From Fragilaria crotonensis (Eukaryota > Bacillariophyta > Fragilariophyceae > Fragilariales > Fragilariaceae), in NCBI GenBank assembly GCA_022925895.1, contig JAKSYS010000225.1, forward strand, positions 19,474 to 83,473: 64,000 nucleotides of DNA. The letters are read 5' to 3'. Every line of letters begins with the position of its first letter. Position 1 is the first letter of the stretch. Made by a program: the position numbers and the translations under genes. The notes under the pieces are model-generated. The model was not told the origin of the DNA and did not search any database. It worked only from the letters and a program-made list of their open reading frames with translations. Shown here piece after piece: positions 53,387-62,296 of this stretch.

Positions 53387-53992
53387 CCAGAGACGGGAAT
53401 TTCAAACCCAGCCCACCCAAACCCACGGACCACCCAAACCCATTGGGTTAAGGGTGGGTTTTGGGTGAGCTCAGGACTTCATGGGTGGGTCTGGGTGGGC
53501 CGGCAAATCATAGCAAAAAATGACAGTAGATGTTTGCTACCGGTAGTAGTAGAAACATATACTCCAGTACTAACTACTGGGTTTGGGTGGGTTTGGGTAG
53601 GTCTTGGTAGATCGTATGGGTTCTGGGTGGGTTTGGGCTGGTACTTCCGTGAGCGTAGCTTTACGTGGGTACCCATGGGTTTGATATTTTCAGAAATTCC
53701 GTCTCTGGTACCCACGTAAACCTACGCTCATGGAAATACCAACCCAAACCCACCCAGAACCCGTACGATCGACCGAGACCTACCCAAACCCACCCAAACC
53801 CAGTAGGCAGTACTGGATTAGATGGTGCTACTACTACCGATAGCAAACATCTACTGTCATTTTTTGCTATGATTTGTCGGCCCACCCAGACCCACCCATG
53901 AATCCTGAGCTCACCCAAAACCCACCCTTAACCCAATGGGTTTGGGTGGGCCGTGGGTTTGGGTGGGCTGGGTTTGAAATTCCCGTCTCTGG
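53387..53992. repeat. G-rich foldback (long inverted repeat), ~285-bp arms
   Basis: Arms 53387-53673 and 53708-53992 are inverted, imperfect copies around a ~34-bp spacer. The outermost sequence is CCAGAGACGGGAATTTCAAACCC on the left, complementary to its match on the right. Both arms carry runs such as GGGTTTGGGTGGGTTTGGG (or complement), a canonical G-quadruplex pattern, and a shared CAGTAGATGTTTGCTA segment. No coding capacity and no clear target duplication. It is probably a foldback-type transposable element or the result of an inverted duplication. Confidence 0.85.
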
Positions 53993-54310
53993 TCGTCTGG
54001 TCGTCTACGTACTTTGTATCTGTGTACTCGGAGACGGTTGTTGCTTTCGGGATGTTTATCGACGATTGATGTTTTGTATCGCAAGAGTGTCCCCTCAGCT
54101 CTCAACCTTTACAGTCACTCCATTACCTCATTAACAATAGCTACGGTACCAGACAGTAACCAATCCTACCAAACACCAGAAAGTACAGAAAGCGAACTTA
54201 CATCCACACTTTGCATTGAACAACACCAGTATTCCGAGGATTCCGAAGACTGTGCAGCAGAAGTGGTTTCAAAGAACAAGTATAAGAGGTACCAGTACTA
54301 TTATTTCTGA

Positions 54311-55819
54311 ATGAAAGAAACGAAGGTGTTCCTCTGGCTTTGCCTCATGTGGTCATCCAGTCGAGTGCAAGTGCTGTCATTTACGGTCAAATCCACGTTT
54401 TCTAATGCCGTCAATATTAGTCCATCATCAACATCACGAGCATTTCAAGCTTTCAAACGCTCCTTTGCAACCGCAAGAACCACGACAGAGCGTGGTGTGG
54501 GAGTCGACGAAGAGGAACTCCTCGCCTCCGGATACAAGAGACCGACGGTAAATTGGTATCCCGGTCACATTGCCAAAGCCGAACGTCAATTGTCCGAAAC
54601 CCTCAAGGCCGTTGATGTTGTGGTGGAGGTTCGCGACGCTCGGGCTTGCAAGGCAACGTCCCACGAAAAGGTGGCAGAATGGTGCGCCGGAACTCCGAGA
54701 ATTGTGGTTCTGACCCACGTTGATTTGATACCCAAATTGTCGATTGCATCCTGGAAGAGATCCTATGATTTTTTTGGTGCCGGCAAGTGGGATGGAGCGG
54801 TCAATTCTCAAATTGTCAATCAAGCGATTCAGAATCAATCGGAACGAAATAAACACCTGACAACAGCAGCATCAAAGACGACGACGACCACCACCACAAC
54901 AGCAACATCACCATCGTCCAAAAAAAAAGTTGGCGACGCTGTCTCGCAAGTGGAAGATGTCTTGTTCATTGACGCCAAAAATGGACAGGGCATTCATGCC
55001 CTTCATCGGGCCATTTTCAAGGCGGGCGCACACGTGCAGGAGCGACGCTCCAAACGAGGTCTCAAAGAGCGTGCCCTTCGTGTCGGCATTATTGGATACC
55101 CAAATGTGGGCAAAAGTGCCCTCATCAATCGCATTTTGGGACGCAAACGAGCCAAGACGGAGAATACTCCAGGAGTCACGAGGAGTCTGCAATGGATTCG
55201 GGTCCGATCAGATGACACGAAAACCTCGAAGAAGAGAGACTTTGAGCTGCTCGACAGTCCAGGAGTTATTCCAGCCAAAATGGTTGATCAATCGGATGCT
55301 GTTCTTTTGGCAGCGTGCAACTGTATCGGAGATGCGGCCTACGATAATCAAGCTGTGGCTGCATACCTCTTTGAATGGCTCCAAGCGCTACATAGAATGC
55401 GAAAAGGAGACATTGCAGCACCTGATTTCGTACGAAAATGCAAGGAACGCTATGGATTAGATCCGCTTGCGGAGAACTTGACTGGTGAAGATATGGTCTT
55501 TAAAATCGCTGACGATTATTGTCGCGGTAATCCAGAGGACGCGGCGCGCAAAATGCTACAAGATTTCCGGACTGGACGGTTAGGTCCAATTTGTCTGCAA
55601 TTAGCCCCAGAGTCGGAAGAAGACAATGGCCAGCTCAAGGTGAATCTGGTATCCGAGAAGAAGGTTGAAACCAAAGTGGAGAAATTAGATGGGCGTATTG
55701 CTCGCGCCGAAGCTGCCATGGAAACGGCGCAGAAACAAGGACTCGAATTGCCACCCATGATTCAGAAACAGAGCGAGGATGGTGACGCTGTTGGGAAGGG
55801 TCTCTTTGATGGATGGTGA
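54311..55819 (+). CDS. Circularly permuted ribosome-assembly GTPase, RbgA/YlqF/MTG1-like, probably plastid-targeted
   Basis: A 502-residue YlqF/RbgA-family GTPase that helps mature the large ribosomal subunit. It begins with NWYPGHIAKAERQL, the family signature, then shows permuted motifs: G4-position LTHVDL, G5-like DAKNGQG, G1 GYPNVGKS (about 260-268) and G3 DSPGVIP (about 314-320). The G4 box has Thr-His-Val-Asp, not the usual Asn-Lys-x-Asp. The N-terminus has a hydrophobic signal (VFLWLCLMWSSSRVQVLS) followed by FTVKS, a Phe after the predicted cut, which in diatoms directs plastid import. A Thr-rich insert (about 180-205) separates G4 and G5. The C-terminal RNA-binding helical part is present. 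It ends 20 bp from the convergent methyltransferase gene. Confidence 0.88.
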   Translation: MKETKVFLWLCLMWSSSRVQVLSFTVKSTFSNAVNISPSSTSRAFQAFKRSFATARTTTERGVGVDEEELLASGYKRPTVNWYPGHIAKAERQLSETLKAVDVVVEVRDARACKATSHEKVAEWCAGTPRIVVLTHVDLIPKLSIASWKRSYDFFGAGKWDGAVNSQIVNQAIQNQSERNKHLTTAASKTTTTTTTTATSPSSKKKVGDAVSQVEDVLFIDAKNGQGIHALHRAIFKAGAHVQERRSKRGLKERALRVGIIGYPNVGKSALINRILGRKRAKTENTPGVTRSLQWIRVRSDDTKTSKKRDFELLDSPGVIPAKMVDQSDAVLLAACNCIGDAAYDNQAVAAYLFEWLQALHRMRKGDIAAPDFVRKCKERYGLDPLAENLTGEDMVFKIADDYCRGNPEDAARKMLQDFRTGRLGPICLQLAPESEEDNGQLKVNLVSEKKVETKVEKLDGRIARAEAAMETAQKQGLELPPMIQKQSEDGDAVGKGLFDGW

Positions 55820-55839
55820 AATGGAAAACAAAACGACTA

Positions 55840-56607
55840 TCAACGTCGACCCAGCGCGACGAGATAGCGTTCGGAGCTCTCATTGCGACTTGCTGGAGGT
55901 TTGACGGTCACAACCTTGTTGAATTCTTGGAGTGCCACTTCTTTCAATTCCTTTTCTTCCGGACCGGAGAAGTATTTGCCCACAAAGGCTCCACCCGGTT
56001 CCAATATTGTAAAACTAAATTCCAAAGCCTGCTCGCACAAATCCGCCGTTCGGATTGCATCACTCCTCGAGTCTCCAATAAAGTTGGGCGCCATATCGCT
56101 CAAGACGACACGCACCGACGGTTTCTGTGCGTCATCAACAAATAGTAAAATGTCTTTGGCGAGCTTCGTAAAGTCCCCCTGCAGGAACTTCACGTTTGGT
56201 AGGTGCGCTATAGTGGCATCCAATTCCAACAAATCAATGGCCAATACGAGGTCAGCTCCTTGTCGTTCCGATGCATACTGCGTCCAACCACCTGGAGCTG
56301 CTCCCAAATCCACTACCGCCGTCGTTCTGTGGTTGTTGTCATGAGACGAAACGGCAGTTTTCGTAGACTTGAACAAACTATACTTTTGGTCGATGAATTC
56401 CAATTTATAATAGGATCGACTGACTTTGCCATTCTCTTGAGCTTTCTTGACGAATGGGTCGTTGACATGACGATCCATCCATTTGCGTGAGGATGTTTTT
56501 GGTTTCTTAGTAAAGTTTCGAATTTGACGTTGAAGGTGTGACGCCTCAAAGAACGGTTGTGTCTTCACTGCCAACCAGCGTGACAAACAGAAGCTTCTCG
56601 TCTGCAT
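55840..56607 (-). CDS. RrmJ/FtsJ-family rRNA 2'-O-methyltransferase, probably mitochondrial
   Basis: A 255-residue RlmE/MRM2-type enzyme, which methylates the ribose of a large-subunit rRNA uridine using S-adenosylmethionine. The catalytic tetrad K68-D171-K211-E246 is complete, in RSYYKLEFID, VLSDMAPN, FVGKYFSG and SSERYLVALG. The AdoMet site is VVDLGAAPGGWTQYASE (98-114). The first ~40 residues are rich in Arg, Lys, Ser and lack acidic residues until Glu21, which fits a mitochondrial presequence; plastid targeting is less likely because no signal peptide is seen. It shares a 465-bp divergent region with the TadA-like gene. Confidence 0.9.
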   Translation of the reverse strand: MQTRSFCLSRWLAVKTQPFFEASHLQRQIRNFTKKPKTSSRKWMDRHVNDPFVKKAQENGKVSRSYYKLEFIDQKYSLFKSTKTAVSSHDNNHRTTAVVDLGAAPGGWTQYASERQGADLVLAIDLLELDATIAHLPNVKFLQGDFTKLAKDILLFVDDAQKPSVRVVLSDMAPNFIGDSRSDAIRTADLCEQALEFSFTILEPGGAFVGKYFSGPEEKELKEVALQEFNKVVTVKPPASRNESSERYLVALGRR

Positions 56608-56883
56608 CTGTTCTCCTCATCCAAATTGTATCTTCCTCGTTTTTGTTTCGAGAGACTGCGAACAGTGGCGATTCCCAGAGGCCAGGTGCAAAATGTGTAG
56701 ATGTGAAGTGCAAATGATGCGTCTTGCGTCGACTGTGTCATGGTTATGGACCAATCAAACATCCCGTCAGTGCTTCGATGCAAAATTCAAATCAATGAGG
56801 ATGACGTCACAAGAGAACGCACAAACATACGGCTGGTTGTGTGGAGTGTGGACGGAGGACGGAGGCTTTGATGCGAGCATATA

Positions 56884-56918
56884 CAACCAACAACCAACAA
56901 CCAACAACCAACAACCAA
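56884..56918. repeat. Microsatellite (CAACCAA)5
   Basis: Five perfect 7-bp units in the divergent promoter region between the methyltransferase and TadA-like genes. Confidence 0.9.
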
Positions 56919-57072
56919 CACCCTTCATTCAACCCCATCACCCTTCCATTGTTGAAGACCCCAGAGTCATTGTCATAGAACAGGACTCCGAGCACAGGCA
57001 ATCCAAGGGCATGTTACCAAACGACGCCTTTATCCTTCATCGAAAATTGAATGGTCCACAGATAGTGCGGCA

Positions 57073-57805
57073 ATGACAACGATCCGCCCACTCCGTTTTC
57101 CGCTTCTGTTATTCCTCATCAGTTCCCTGTTGGTTTTCTCGTCAGTATCATGGAGGCCGTCCATATGGAAGAGGCGATCAACAGTAACCTTCCCAAACAA
57201 TCAAGATCCCACAGTAATTCATTCACACTTTATGAACCTTGCCCTGGACCAAGCTCGGCAGGCAGCTGCCATCGGAGAAGTTCCCATCGGTGCTGTGTTG
57301 GTGCAGGAAGTCCTATCACCGCCCAAGAAAACCCGCGGGACAACAAGTTCAATTAATACTACTTCTACTTCCTACTACTACCTACCGCATTCTGGCAGAG
57401 GCGAGCAATCGCGTGGAAACGCAATCGGACGCATCGGCCCACGCCGAATTGCAAGTGTTGCGTTCCGGTGCGGAACAATTGCGCAATTGGAGGTTGCCCC
57501 ACCGCACGACCCTGTACTCTACCTTGGAACCGTGTCCCATGTGTTTGGCTGCCTGTCAGGCTTTTCGATTGCCGACACTGGTGTACGGTGCTCCCGATTT
57601 GAGATTGGGGGCTGTCGAAACACATTTGAGATTGTTGGATGTTCAACATCCATATCACAACATATCGACAGTGATCTCGGGGGTCGGTCGGGAGGACAGT
57701 GCGGCATTACTGCAAGACTTTTTTCGCAGACGAAGACTGGAACAGAAGCAACAAGTTGTGATTCCAACAAAACCACGATTGAGGTGGCGCGTCCCTTGGA
57801 AATAA
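57073..57805 (+). CDS. TadA/ADAT2-like tRNA adenosine deaminase, apparent frameshift at a low-complexity insert
   Basis: TadA-type enzymes convert the wobble adenosine of certain tRNAs to inosine. The first frame (57073 to about 57330) begins with a hydrophobic signal (LRFPLLLFLISSLLVFSSVS), suggesting organelle, probably plastid, targeting, then MNLALDQARQAAAIGEVPIGAVLV. The second frame (about 57385-57805) continues with ILAEASNRVE, the zinc and proton-shuttle motif HAE (codons at 57440-57448), then TLEPCPMCLAAC and VYGAPDLRLGAVE. Between them is a TACTAC/TTCTACTT low-complexity tract that puts the frames one base apart. A possible intron (57310-57400) would restore the frame but would remove ILAE, which looks conserved. 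A small indel in the tract is therefore more likely: real, polymorphic or assembly error. Confidence 0.72.
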
Positions 57806-58309
57806 ACACGTCATGTCCGCACACGTTTCATTTGGTACGGGATGCCACTTACATGCATGGCTCAAGCTCGTAGTTTTTGGAAAAGAGTCTGATGCGAGAG
57901 GAAGAAATCCACCACAATCAACCAGTGGTTATTGTCTCGAAACTTGCAGCCAGGTCTGCGCCCTAAATTTCTTAATTCCCTTCCTGGCACGCATGCAAAC
58001 CTTCGACAAAAACCATCGGCAGCAATCCTTGGAAAATGGTGGTCAGCTTGTGCTTTGCACGCCACTAGAGGAGGAGTAGTGGTACCCGTAGAGTGGCCGT
58101 TGCCACGGCTGGAAATGCTTTTTGTAATGCACAGCTGTAGAAAAGTCTCTATTCAGTGTGCCAGAGATCAGATGTACTGTACATTAGTTGAACAATTAGT
58201 TTAAAGTATAAAGTAATAGACTTGGAGTACGATGCAAGAGGAAGGGGTGTAAGGTTTAAGCCGTGAATTTGCCGATCATCAGCAATACAGATATGACGAA
58301 ACAATACCT
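57806..58309. other. Spacer, nothing recognised
   Basis: About 500 bp between the TadA-like gene and the hAT-like element. No gene or repeat is supported. Confidence 0.45.
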
Positions 58310-58317
58310 GGTATGAT

Positions 58318-58799
58318 CAGGGTTGTGAAAAACCACCGGTCCCGATTTTCGCCGAGGTGGTTTTTTAAAAAACACCAAAAAACACCTAAAAAACACCCAA
58401 AAAACACTGGTGTTTTTTACACAGTAAGGTCTTTAATTCTACATTCATTTTATTTGATGTTGGACCCAAGATTCTACTCCGAGTACATTGGATGCTTGCA
58501 ATAACACCAAAGCAATTGTTCTTTAACATATTTACATCCTTATTCAACCTTCTTTGTAGTTTGCAACTGCATATCTGAATATGGAGAAGTTTGAAACTGT
58601 GTACTGTAGTATCGTTACGTGATACAGTAACAAGTATACAGTGGCATGCAGTATACAGTACTGCTTGAACACGTACGAACTCTTTGAAAAAACACCTTTT
58701 TAGCTCGAAAATAAAAAACCACTGCCACCCAAAACGAGGTGGTTTTTTGAATAAAAACCAAAAAACCACTCCGCAAAAAACACCTGCCTGCCAACCCTG
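58318..58799. mobile_element. hAT-like non-autonomous element with perfect 8-bp target duplication
   Basis: 482 bp bounded by CAGGGTTG and its exact complement CAACCCTG. It is flanked by identical GGTATGAT at 58310-58317 and 58800-58807. An 8-bp duplication and CAGGG-type ends are hallmarks of hAT elements. There is no coding capacity. Inside are two hairpins, AACCACC...GGTGGTTTTTT near the left end and AACCACTGCC...GAGGTGGTTTTTT near the right. Multiple AAAAAACACC motifs probably act as subterminal repeats. Confidence 0.88.
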
Positions 58800-58807
58800 G
58801 GTATGAT

Positions 58808-59526
58808 ACGTACCCGGTACAATTGTACCAGTGTGCATTACTCTTTTCTCCATTATGTGGTACAAGTACAGTACAGTATGTCGTGTAGCAGCTGGATGCT
58901 GGATACTGGATACTTGAGTACCAGTACTGTACTCGAAATACAGTACTACCGGTACGACTATGAAGAGTTCGTACTCTACTAATGTGAGCACAACAAGTAC
59001 TCTACATACTTGTCACGGAATTCTCATGACACCGTATGTATTATAGATGCATACAAGTAAGTACTTGTAATCCAGTTGTACTCACACATCTCGACACACG
59101 CGCATCAAATATATCTATATATGCATATCTATACTGTATATACTGTACACATTTGCTTCGAATTAAGAGAATCTTGACAACTCACGCGAGCCTACTTGTA
59201 CAGTACTGGAGTACACGAGTGCTGGAGTAGAGTACTGTTGTGTGTGTATCATATAGAGGTAATGTGTGAGCAACGCCTGCATAGAGCGATATTGAAAAAC
59301 ATCGTTTCTCGTGTCCCTTCTGTTTTTTGTTGTTTCTCTCTCAGTTGTCAGCATATTCCCTTAACCTACTCGTAGTCATTATCCTAGCTAAAGTAGAGTG
59401 GAAGGGGAGTAGCATTCAGCAAATACCAATATTCCTCCGAGAGCGCTTTCTGCTAAGTGGTCTGTGGTCTTTGGTCTGTAATAAGTGGATTTCGGTCTCA
59501 GGCGTCTGCTGTTCTGACTTCCTCCG
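58808..59526. other. GTAC-rich spacer upstream of the glycosyltransferase pair
   Basis: About 720 bp, with GTAC/TACAGTAC words at 58855-58960 and alternating TATATA at 59105-59145. No gene is supported. Confidence 0.5.
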
Positions 59527-61181
59527 ATGACTGAACAACATTTTGAGATCGAGGGTAAGTGCTATGTTTGGTTGACCTGTACTCCAGTAGTGCTGTTGTG
59601 TGACTTTGTTTGGATAGCAGCAATTATCGTCTCGCAGTCATTTAACTTCAGCTTCTTCAACTTTCAAATGCAGCAGGTCAAGAAGTCGTTGACGATGGTG
59701 GCACATCGGCAAACGTCAGGGACGCTGCTAATGTTGCTGATGATCCTGACTCTCAAGCGAATACGTCCGTCCCTGCTGCTATCGTTGGAATCAGCACCAC
59801 CGGAGGTATTCGGAAGCACGATATCCAAACACCTACGACCGGTACTCGAACGCCGAATTGGGCGCTCACCAGAATGAACAAAGTTTTGTTTGTTTCTGCC
59901 GTCGGTGCTTTGGGCCTTATCAACATGATGTTGAGCCAGATGACCAATTTTTCCAATTCAACTCAAATGAAATCCAGTTCTTTAATATTGAAGAATCAAC
60001 TGAAACAAAGAATTCTGGAAGCATCTCAGTATCTATCTCCGCCATTCGATACGCTGCTAGCCGACGAGGACTCACCGTTGTTTAAAAAAATAATGAGGAA
60101 CTGGAATGAAACGATGGACCTTGTAGATTCGAAGAAAGACTTGTTCACCACACTGATCCTTCAAGGCGTGGGGTCAAAGGAGCACGTCCTCTCCGGTGCG
60201 ATCGAAGAGTGGGTAGTATTCAGAGATTCGAACAAGAATTATATTCATGAGATCCCCGGCTCATTTGATAATGGACTGCTATTTGAGGAGAGGAACGATG
60301 AGCCCACGGTGTACGCACTTCATTTCAATGAAAATTGGGGTTACTTTTCTACTGCTTTCAATTACCCGTATGCCCGCTCCGCCAGCTGGGTCACTAACAG
60401 TCGAGACCCACGCTGGAAGGATTACATCACTGACAATCCGAACATATCCGCAGTCTTTACTGTCCAGCACCATAACTTCTCAGACCCGGAACTGGACAAC
60501 AAGGTGCTCTCAATGCCGATCGGCGGCTCCTTGCTTGAACCCGTGTGGGATAAGCTCATATCACGACCGCCTGATTTGCTCAGGGACAAGGACTATGATA
60601 TAACGCTCGTAAGCCCCCAAAGGTTTCGTGTCAGAGTGTTCTGCTCCTTTATCAATAGTAAGAGATTTCCGCGTCCGGTGAGGGCTCCGGGGAAACTGGA
60701 TAATCAGGATTATATTGAGTTGCTGTCCACCACTCGCTACATCTGGACGCCACCAGGCATGGGTTATGATTGTCACAGAAATTGGGACACGCTTCTGGCC
60801 GGAGCGATACCAATCATGGAGCGTGGCTTCGGCTTAGAGAGGACTAATGCATACCTGCCGGTCTTTTGGATCGACTCCTTCGAAAGCTTGACACCGGAGA
60901 AATTGGCAGATGCGTATCCACTATTCGCGGCACTTCGCAACGAATTTGACTTTTCTCGGCTACGAAAGGATTACTGGACGAGCCTAATGATGAATGTGTC
61001 CAAGTCGAAGAGTGAGGACCTTCTGCGGGTCAAACACCCTTTTCCGAAACAGCGTGTTATCTGGCCTGTTGCTCCACCCAACGGAATAACCGAAGATTTT
61101 GGAGGGCTAGATGGATCCGATTTCTTTCATCATTGCAACTCGACCTTTGCGAACGCAACTGAACCCCTTTCCGGAGAATAG
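59527..61181 (+). CDS. Exostosin-like type II glycosyltransferase, paralogue 1
   Basis: Model: exon 1 59527-59554, a 122-bp intron (GTAAGT...GCAG) and exon 2 59677-61181, giving 510 residues. The intron is at the same place as in the paralogue and joins the frame within a Gly codon. A single membrane span lies at about 77-95 (NKVLFVSAVGALGLINMM) after a ~75-residue cytosolic tail, the layout of a Golgi type II enzyme. The lumenal part has several N-glycosylation sequons (NET, NIS, NFS). The motif RYIWTPPGMGYDCHRNWDTLLAGAIPIMERG resembles the nucleotide-sugar binding region of exostosin/GT47-type enzymes (PxGxGxDxxRxWE..L.G.IP). The exact sugar and acceptor are unknown. The role in cell-wall or glycoprotein polysaccharide is inferred. 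Confidence 0.75.
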
Positions 61182-61223
61182 TGTTGACCTGCATTCAAAA
61201 TTCGAGCCGCATTCACTTGTTAA

Positions 61224-61271
61224 GGTCATGGTTTCCTGCGGCGGATAGGTCATGGTTTCCTGCGGCGGATA
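61224..61271 (+). repeat. 24-bp perfect tandem duplication
   Basis: Two adjacent copies of GGTCATGGTTTCCTGCGGCGGATA, 43 bp after the stop codon of glycosyltransferase 1. It is not present after paralogue 2. Confidence 0.9.
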
Positions 61272-62296
61272 AAGATTCGTCAGGACCATCTAGTGACAAA
61301 CTTCCACATCATGATTTCCAGCTAGTTGTACACTGGAAGGAACTGAATCGCGTAGTTCCTCCAAATGGATCAAAGCAATGGTTGAAGAGGAGGTACGTTC
61401 CGGATGTCCCGTGCACATTAGCACCAGGTTCATAAATGTACTAGCGTCGAAGTAACAGGTACTCGTACGTTGTCTGCAGAACAACGTACTCCTAGACATT
61501 AGGGTTCCGTCCAGTTGTAAGGTAAACCATTAAAATGAACTCATGAGCAGCTTTTAGTTTTTAGTTCCAATGATAGCAGCAATATTGGCTATCGAATCGC
61601 TTTTAACAATTGTTGTCCCACTGGAAAGCAATGCTGAACTCCATTTGTTTCTGGATTGTGAGAGTATTTGTTTGTTTTCCTTTTACACTACCACTAGAGA
61701 GCTATTTCCAAATCGCCCAATGCGCTGACAATCGAGCCCTAACATAATTCCTCACGTCTCGAGTGTATGTTTTCTACATACAGATCATAGCATAATAATG
61801 CAAGTCGTTTCGATGGCTCGTCAATGTTGGTAAAGCAGTCGTTCAGGTCGATGTAACTGCGTGTAGGATTCCGTCTGTGGTGGATCGTGGATCGCGGCGA
61901 GTTGAGAGGGTTGAGCGAGGGAAGATTCTGTTAGATCCAACCTTAACTAAAAATAAAAATATCGTCAGCGCTGGTCATTGGTCCAAATCAGAGAGAGAGA
62001 AACTCGCTTTCTCCCGAAAAACACCCTGGAGCTGTACTCCGAGTTCCGAGTATTCGATACATCTGATACAGCATACTGCAGCATTTTTCGTTATTTGGCA
62101 AACCTCAACAATGACAAAGGCCCTATCATACGAGTATGATAGGAGGATCACATTACCCAGAGTAAGTGGATTCATTTCTATGTAGGTGTAACAAACCCCA
62201 ACACTCTTCCGAGAGTCGTCTGTGATCAGTGGTCAAAGGTCAGTGGCGTCTAGTAGCACTGTTCTGACTTTCTTCCGGTACATGTAGCTGAAAGAA
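61272..62296. other. Spacer between the glycosyltransferase paralogues
   Basis: About 1 kb. The last ~80 bp before the start of paralogue 2 (CTGTTCTGACTT.CTTCCG) matches the sequence upstream of paralogue 1, so the duplication included promoter-proximal DNA. No separate gene is supported. Confidence 0.5.

Noticed and set aside
53465-53918. Open frames rich in GWVWVGR or PKPTQNPYD
   Set aside because: They are translations of the GGGTTT/CCCAAA foldback repeat on both strands and have no protein character beyond the repeat.
57310-57400. A 91-bp intron in the TadA-like gene
   Set aside because: It would restore the frame, but the donor (GTCCTA) is weak and it would delete ILAE, which matches the family. 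Kept only as an alternative.
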